A stretch of 8,677 nucleotides of DNA from positions 1 through 8,677 of the forward strand of contig DAQW01000134.1 of assembly GCA_002503045.1 (NCBI GenBank), written 5' to 3'. Numbering within the stretch: position 1 is the stretch's first letter; each line of letters begins with the position of its first letter. Shown one piece after another: positions 6,356 to 8,677 of the stretch. Source of the stretch: Euryarchaeota archaeon UBA39. Lineage in GTDB: Archaea; Thermoplasmatota; Poseidoniia; Poseidoniales; Thalassarchaeaceae. The position numbers and the translations under genes are program-made. Under the pieces are notes generated by a model, which saw only the letters and a list, made by a program, of their open reading frames with translations, ran no database searches and had not been told where the DNA came from.

Positions 6356-6432
6356 TGGTGGGCGATACAGGATTCGAACCCGTGTCCTGGCGTCCGAAGC
6401 GCCAAATGATATCCAGACTACACTAATCGCCC
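6356..6432 (-). tRNA. tRNA-Arg, anticodon UCG, with encoded CCA
   Basis: The minus strand folds into a full cloverleaf. The acceptor stem GGGCGAT pairs perfectly with ATCGCCC. The D arm starts at G10 with U8, A14, G18-G19 and A21 in place, and has pairs G10-U25, U11-A24 and G12-C23 with a U13-U22 mismatch. The anticodon stem TGGCG/CGCCA closes the loop CTTCGGA, giving anticodon UCG at 34-36 (reads CGA). A 4-nt variable loop GGAC puts C48 opposite G15. The T arm has loop TTCGAAT. Discriminator A73 is at 6359 and CCA is encoded at 6356-6358. There is no intron. The gene lies 25 bp downstream of ribD on the same strand, and its CCA end is separated by one base from the convergent methyltransferase stop. 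No clear separate promoter is seen, so it may be processed from a ribD transcript. Confidence 0.96.
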
Positions 6433-6457
6433 AAACTTCCCACTTGACCAACACCTT

Positions 6458-7570
6458 TCAATCCGACGGATAAGGCCAACTTTGGTGAGGTAATTCAATT
6501 CCTTTTCTGGTAAATACACTAATCTCATCTCTCTCACTCATAAATTTGGATATCAAAATTAGATTATTAATGGCAAGCAATTCATCAGTTAACTCCATTT
6601 CTGGACCATCTCCTAAATCAACTTCAGAACGAATGTGAATTACTCTGTCTACAACCCCATTTTCAAGAAATGAAGTCCAAACTGAGGGCCCCCCTTCAAC
6701 AAGAAGTTCTTGGATGCCTCTATCTCCTAAAAGATCTAAGAGATCAGCAGGGTTTCTTTGTTCTGTAACTGAAGGCATTGAGATTGATTCAACCCCGTCA
6801 ATCGATTTTTCATTGAAATTTCCATGAATTTTAATTGTAGTAGCATCATTGTTCCAAATATTTGCGTGTTTATCGATTTCTCCTCTTGTGTCAAGAATTA
6901 TTCGCATCGGATTAGACGCCCCATCTTTATTGACCATTCTAATCGTTAATGATGGATTATCTCGTATTACAGTTTGAGAACCAACTAAAATTGCATCAGA
7001 TTGGCGCCTAAGAGCATGCGCATATTGCAATGAACTTTGACTAGTGAACCTTCTAGCACTTGTCTCATGATTGTCTACTTTATTGTTGACATCCACAGCC
7101 ATCTTTAGAGTTATCAAAGGCCTTCTAAATTGACACCAATTCAGAAAAGATTGCATTTGTACATTAGCATCATTTTCTAAAATACCAATTTCGACATCTA
7201 CTCCTGCTGCCAAAAGTGCATCAATACCTTTCCCTCTAACATTTGGATTTGGGTCTCTAGAGGCGATTACAACTTTTGAAACTCCAGCCCAAAGTAGAGC
7301 TTGAGTACATGGAGGCGTTCTTCCAAAATGATTACAAGGTTCTAATGTAACATATGCAATGCAACCTTCAGTATTTTCTCCTTTGATTTCAGCATCAGCT
7401 ATAGCGGCCTGTTCGGCATGCAAGTCCCCAATTTGGTTGTGCCAACCTTCTGCAATTATTCGATCTCCTTGAACAAGAATGCATCCAACCGGTGGATTAG
7501 GAGAAACTCTTCCAACCCCCTTCTCTGCTATGTTCAATGCATACTGCATGAATCGAACATTATTTTCCAT
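6458..7570 (-). CDS. ribD: Bifunctional riboflavin biosynthesis protein RibD (deaminase-reductase)
   Basis: A 370-residue enzyme combining diaminohydroxyphosphoribosylaminopyrimidine deaminase (N-terminal) and 5-amino-6-(5-phosphoribosylamino)uracil reductase (C-terminal), the two steps after GTP cyclohydrolase in riboflavin synthesis. The deaminase zinc site is complete: HAE at 51-53 and EPCNHFGRTPPC at 77-88 (His51, Glu53, Cys79, Cys88); SPNPPVGC (23-30) is also conserved. The reductase half has SDAILVGSQTVIRDNPSLTI (191-210), a basic RIILDTRG strand (223-230) and LLVEGGPS (289-296). Its first motif deviates: where bacterial RibD has KxAxSLDG followed by GESxWITS, this protein has KMAVDVNNKV and SARRFTS, so NADPH/substrate contacts may differ. 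The ATG at 7570 has GGAAGG at 7578-7583, 7 nt upstream; the ATG at 7600 has GGAGG only 1-2 nt away. The two-domain bacterial layout suggests acquisition from bacteria. Confidence 0.93.
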   Translation of the reverse strand: MENNVRFMQYALNIAEKGVGRVSPNPPVGCILVQGDRIIAEGWHNQIGDLHAEQAAIADAEIKGENTEGCIAYVTLEPCNHFGRTPPCTQALLWAGVSKVVIASRDPNPNVRGKGIDALLAAGVDVEIGILENDANVQMQSFLNWCQFRRPLITLKMAVDVNNKVDNHETSARRFTSQSSLQYAHALRRQSDAILVGSQTVIRDNPSLTIRMVNKDGASNPMRIILDTRGEIDKHANIWNNDATTIKIHGNFNEKSIDGVESISMPSVTEQRNPADLLDLLGDRGIQELLVEGGPSVWTSFLENGVVDRVIHIRSEVDLGDGPEMELTDELLAINNLILISKFMSERDEISVFTRKGIELPHQSWPYPSD

Positions 7571-7577
7571 AAGAATT

Positions 7578-7583
7578 CCTTCC
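7578..7583 (-). promoter_or_regulatory. Ribosome binding site deciding the ribD start
   Basis: GGAAGG on the minus strand is 7 nt before the ATG at 7570. The protein then begins MENNVRFMQYAL, close to the usual RibD N-terminus. The alternative ATG at 7600 would add ten residues without family support. Confidence 0.5.
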
Positions 7584-7601
7584 GATTGGCTTTTGCCCAT
7601 T

Positions 7602-7611
7602 CCTCCGGAGG
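7602..7611. repeat. Perfect palindrome CCTCCGGAGG in the ribD / lipid-kinase divergent region
   Basis: This 10-bp perfect palindrome contains GGAGG on both strands. It lies in the 100-bp gap between the divergent starts of ribD and the lipid kinase. On the minus strand it is 1-2 nt from the ATG at 7600, too close for normal initiation there; on the plus strand it is 14 nt before an in-frame GTG at 7626. It could be a protein-binding operator, a relic ribosome binding site, or chance. Confidence 0.35.
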
Positions 7612-7654
7612 GGTTTCAGATACCCGTGATTTTCGGTAGAATTCAAGGGTCGAG

Positions 7655-7664
7655 GAGTTATACA
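7655..7664 (-). promoter_or_regulatory. Possible TATA element for ribD
   Basis: The minus strand reads TGTATAACT, a TATA-like sequence. Initiation about 25 nt downstream would fall near 7630 and give a leader of about 60 nt before the ribD ATG at 7570. It overlaps the translation start region of the divergent lipid-kinase gene. This is a weak call based only on sequence resemblance. Confidence 0.22.
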
Positions 7665-7670
7665 TGGTTC

Positions 7671-8677
7671 ATGACGCCCTCACCCGAGCCGGTTGAGTTT
7701 CAATCAGATATTGAAAGTAAAAAGAAAGGAGGCCTACATCGTCCAATATTTTCTCCTGTTTTTACCCGTGACTCTGTAGATGTAATTAAGCCGACAAGGG
7801 TCCATCTAATGGTCAATCCTTATTCAGGAAAGAAAAAAGGAGAGAAGGTTGCTATGGAAGCTAAGCATTTACTAGAAGAATCCGGAATAATTGTAGAAGT
7901 ACACCGTTCTTTACATCCAGGACATTTGATTGATTTAGCAGCAAATATTTCTCCAAAAGATGGCGATGTCTTTGCAGTAGTTGGAGGAGATGGAAGTATG
8001 TCCGAGGTCATAACAGGAAGAATGCGAAATGCCGAAGACCAAATTCCTCCGACTGTTGCGTTTATTCCAGCTGGAACTGGTAACTCTCATGCCTATGATT
8101 TGAAGATTGATGGAGTTCAAGATGCAGTTTCTAGAATAATTTCTGGAAGAATTCAAGAGTTAGATATCTCTAGAGTGGTACTAACTGAAGGTTTACCTGG
8201 AAATGAAAAAGAAGAGATGACATGGTATAGTCACAATTTAGTTACTTGGGGATTGGGAATTGATTCGAATTTAATCGCTGAAAAAATGAGATTTTTGGGC
8301 CCGATTAGATATGATGTAGGTATTGTGATTTCAATTATGATTAATCGTCGAAGACATGCAAAATTGATTTTGGATGGTCATGAGATGGATTCTGATTTCA
8401 CTTTGTTTCTAATTCAGAATACTCAGACTGGAGGTTCAGGACTTCCTTTAGCACCTGGGGCTTCAATTGATGATGGATTGATGGATATTGGTATCCTAAA
8501 TCGAATGCGCCGTGGAGCTATTTTGAAGGCCTTTGGTTTGTTAAAGAAAGAAGGACGCCACGTCTTTCATCCTGAAGTTGTTTACCATCGATTCAAATCC
8601 TTAAGAATTGAAACTCCAATTCCTACAGCAATCAATATCGATGGAGAAAACATAGGAACTACTCCAATGGATATGAC
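7671..8677 (+). CDS. Diacylglycerol/sphingosine-type lipid kinase (YegS/DgkB-like), 3' end missing
   Basis: The first 335 codons of an ATP-dependent lipid kinase; the frame is still open at the window edge, but the family's closing motif is already present, so little is missing. Visible motifs are HLMVNPYSGKKKG (Met47 to Gly53 region, phosphate-binding entry), VVGGDGS (Gly105-Ser109, nucleotide-binding hallmark), IPAGTGNSHAYDL (Pro133-Ser139), IDDGLMDIGIL (Asp267, Asp268, Gly269) and INIDGE (Asp324-Glu326). Members phosphorylate diacylglycerol, sphingoid bases or related membrane lipids; in an archaeon the substrate is unknown and might be an isoprenoid glycerol lipid. The first 45 residues are a hydrophilic extension outside the core. 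The start is uncertain: GAGGAG at 7652-7657 is 13 nt before the ATG at 7671, an out-of-frame ATG at 7664 is better spaced, and an in-frame GTG at 7626 would add 15 residues. It diverges from ribD. Confidence 0.88.
   Translation, partial: MTPSPEPVEFQSDIESKKKGGLHRPIFSPVFTRDSVDVIKPTRVHLMVNPYSGKKKGEKVAMEAKHLLEESGIIVEVHRSLHPGHLIDLAANISPKDGDVFAVVGGDGSMSEVITGRMRNAEDQIPPTVAFIPAGTGNSHAYDLKIDGVQDAVSRIISGRIQELDISRVVLTEGLPGNEKEEMTWYSHNLVTWGLGIDSNLIAEKMRFLGPIRYDVGIVISIMINRRRHAKLILDGHEMDSDFTLFLIQNTQTGGSGLPLAPGASIDDGLMDIGILNRMRRGAILKAFGLLKKEGRHVFHPEVVYHRFKSLRIETPIPTAINIDGENIGTTPMDM

Noticed and set aside
7571..7670. FMN riboswitch upstream of ribD
   Set aside because: The leader is short and lacks the conserved multi-helix FMN aptamer sequences; none of the expected motifs was seen on the minus strand.
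7725..7731. Strong AAGGAGG motif inside the lipid-kinase coding region as an internal start signal
   Set aside because: No ATG, GTG or TTG in frame lies at a suitable distance. The motif results from Lys and Gly codons.
1..8677. CRISPR array, insertion sequence or phage genes
   Set aside because: I found no spaced direct repeats, terminal inverted repeats flanking a transposase, or integrase/transposase motifs on either strand.

Overview
This AT-rich window most likely comes from an uncultured planktonic euryarchaeon, with Marine Group II / Candidatus Poseidoniales as the best guess. The archaeal markers are a FEN-1/XPG-type flap endonuclease, an archaeal TrmG10-type tRNA guanine-10 N2-methyltransferase (THUMP plus DPPYG), and an intronless tRNA-Arg with the archaeal G10-U25 pair. 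The riboflavin enzyme and a small Hc1-like DNA-binding protein look bacterial in type, as expected for a lineage with much imported metabolism. The placement is inference. Shine-Dalgarno-like motifs precede most starts and were used to choose between alternative start codons.

Layout, left to right. (1) The 5' end of an unidentified minus-strand gene lies at 1-71, followed by a divergent intergenic stretch at 72-203. (2) Two small plus-strand genes follow: an Hc1/histone-H1-like protein (204-386) and a basic protein with a LETM1-like hydrophobic segment (425-937). (3) A tightly packed minus-strand cluster is read from 5171 down to 928. It holds a multi-segment membrane protein with large exported domains and an acidic tail, then fen (start 8 nt after the previous stop), then a GT-C-like polytopic membrane protein whose 3' end overlaps the convergent gene by 10 bp. 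(4) The plus-strand trmG10-type gene (5242-6354) diverges from that cluster over about 70 bp. (5) A minus-strand tRNA-Arg(UCG) with encoded CCA lies one base past the methyltransferase stop, with a bifunctional ribD (7570-6458) upstream of it on the same strand. (6) A plus-strand diacylglycerol/sphingosine-type lipid kinase diverges from ribD and runs off the right edge.

Functionally the window mixes information processing (flap endonuclease, tRNA modification, a tRNA, a possible chromatin protein), cofactor synthesis (riboflavin) and envelope or lipid functions (two membrane proteins, lipid kinase). There are no CRISPR arrays, insertion sequences, rRNAs or phage genes. The best candidates for something under-described are the Hc1-like protein with its LETM1-like neighbour, the conserved-looking trio of exported membrane protein, FEN-1 and GT-C-like protein, and a RibD whose reductase half has lost a signature loop. 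No gene-free stretch exceeds 300 bases.
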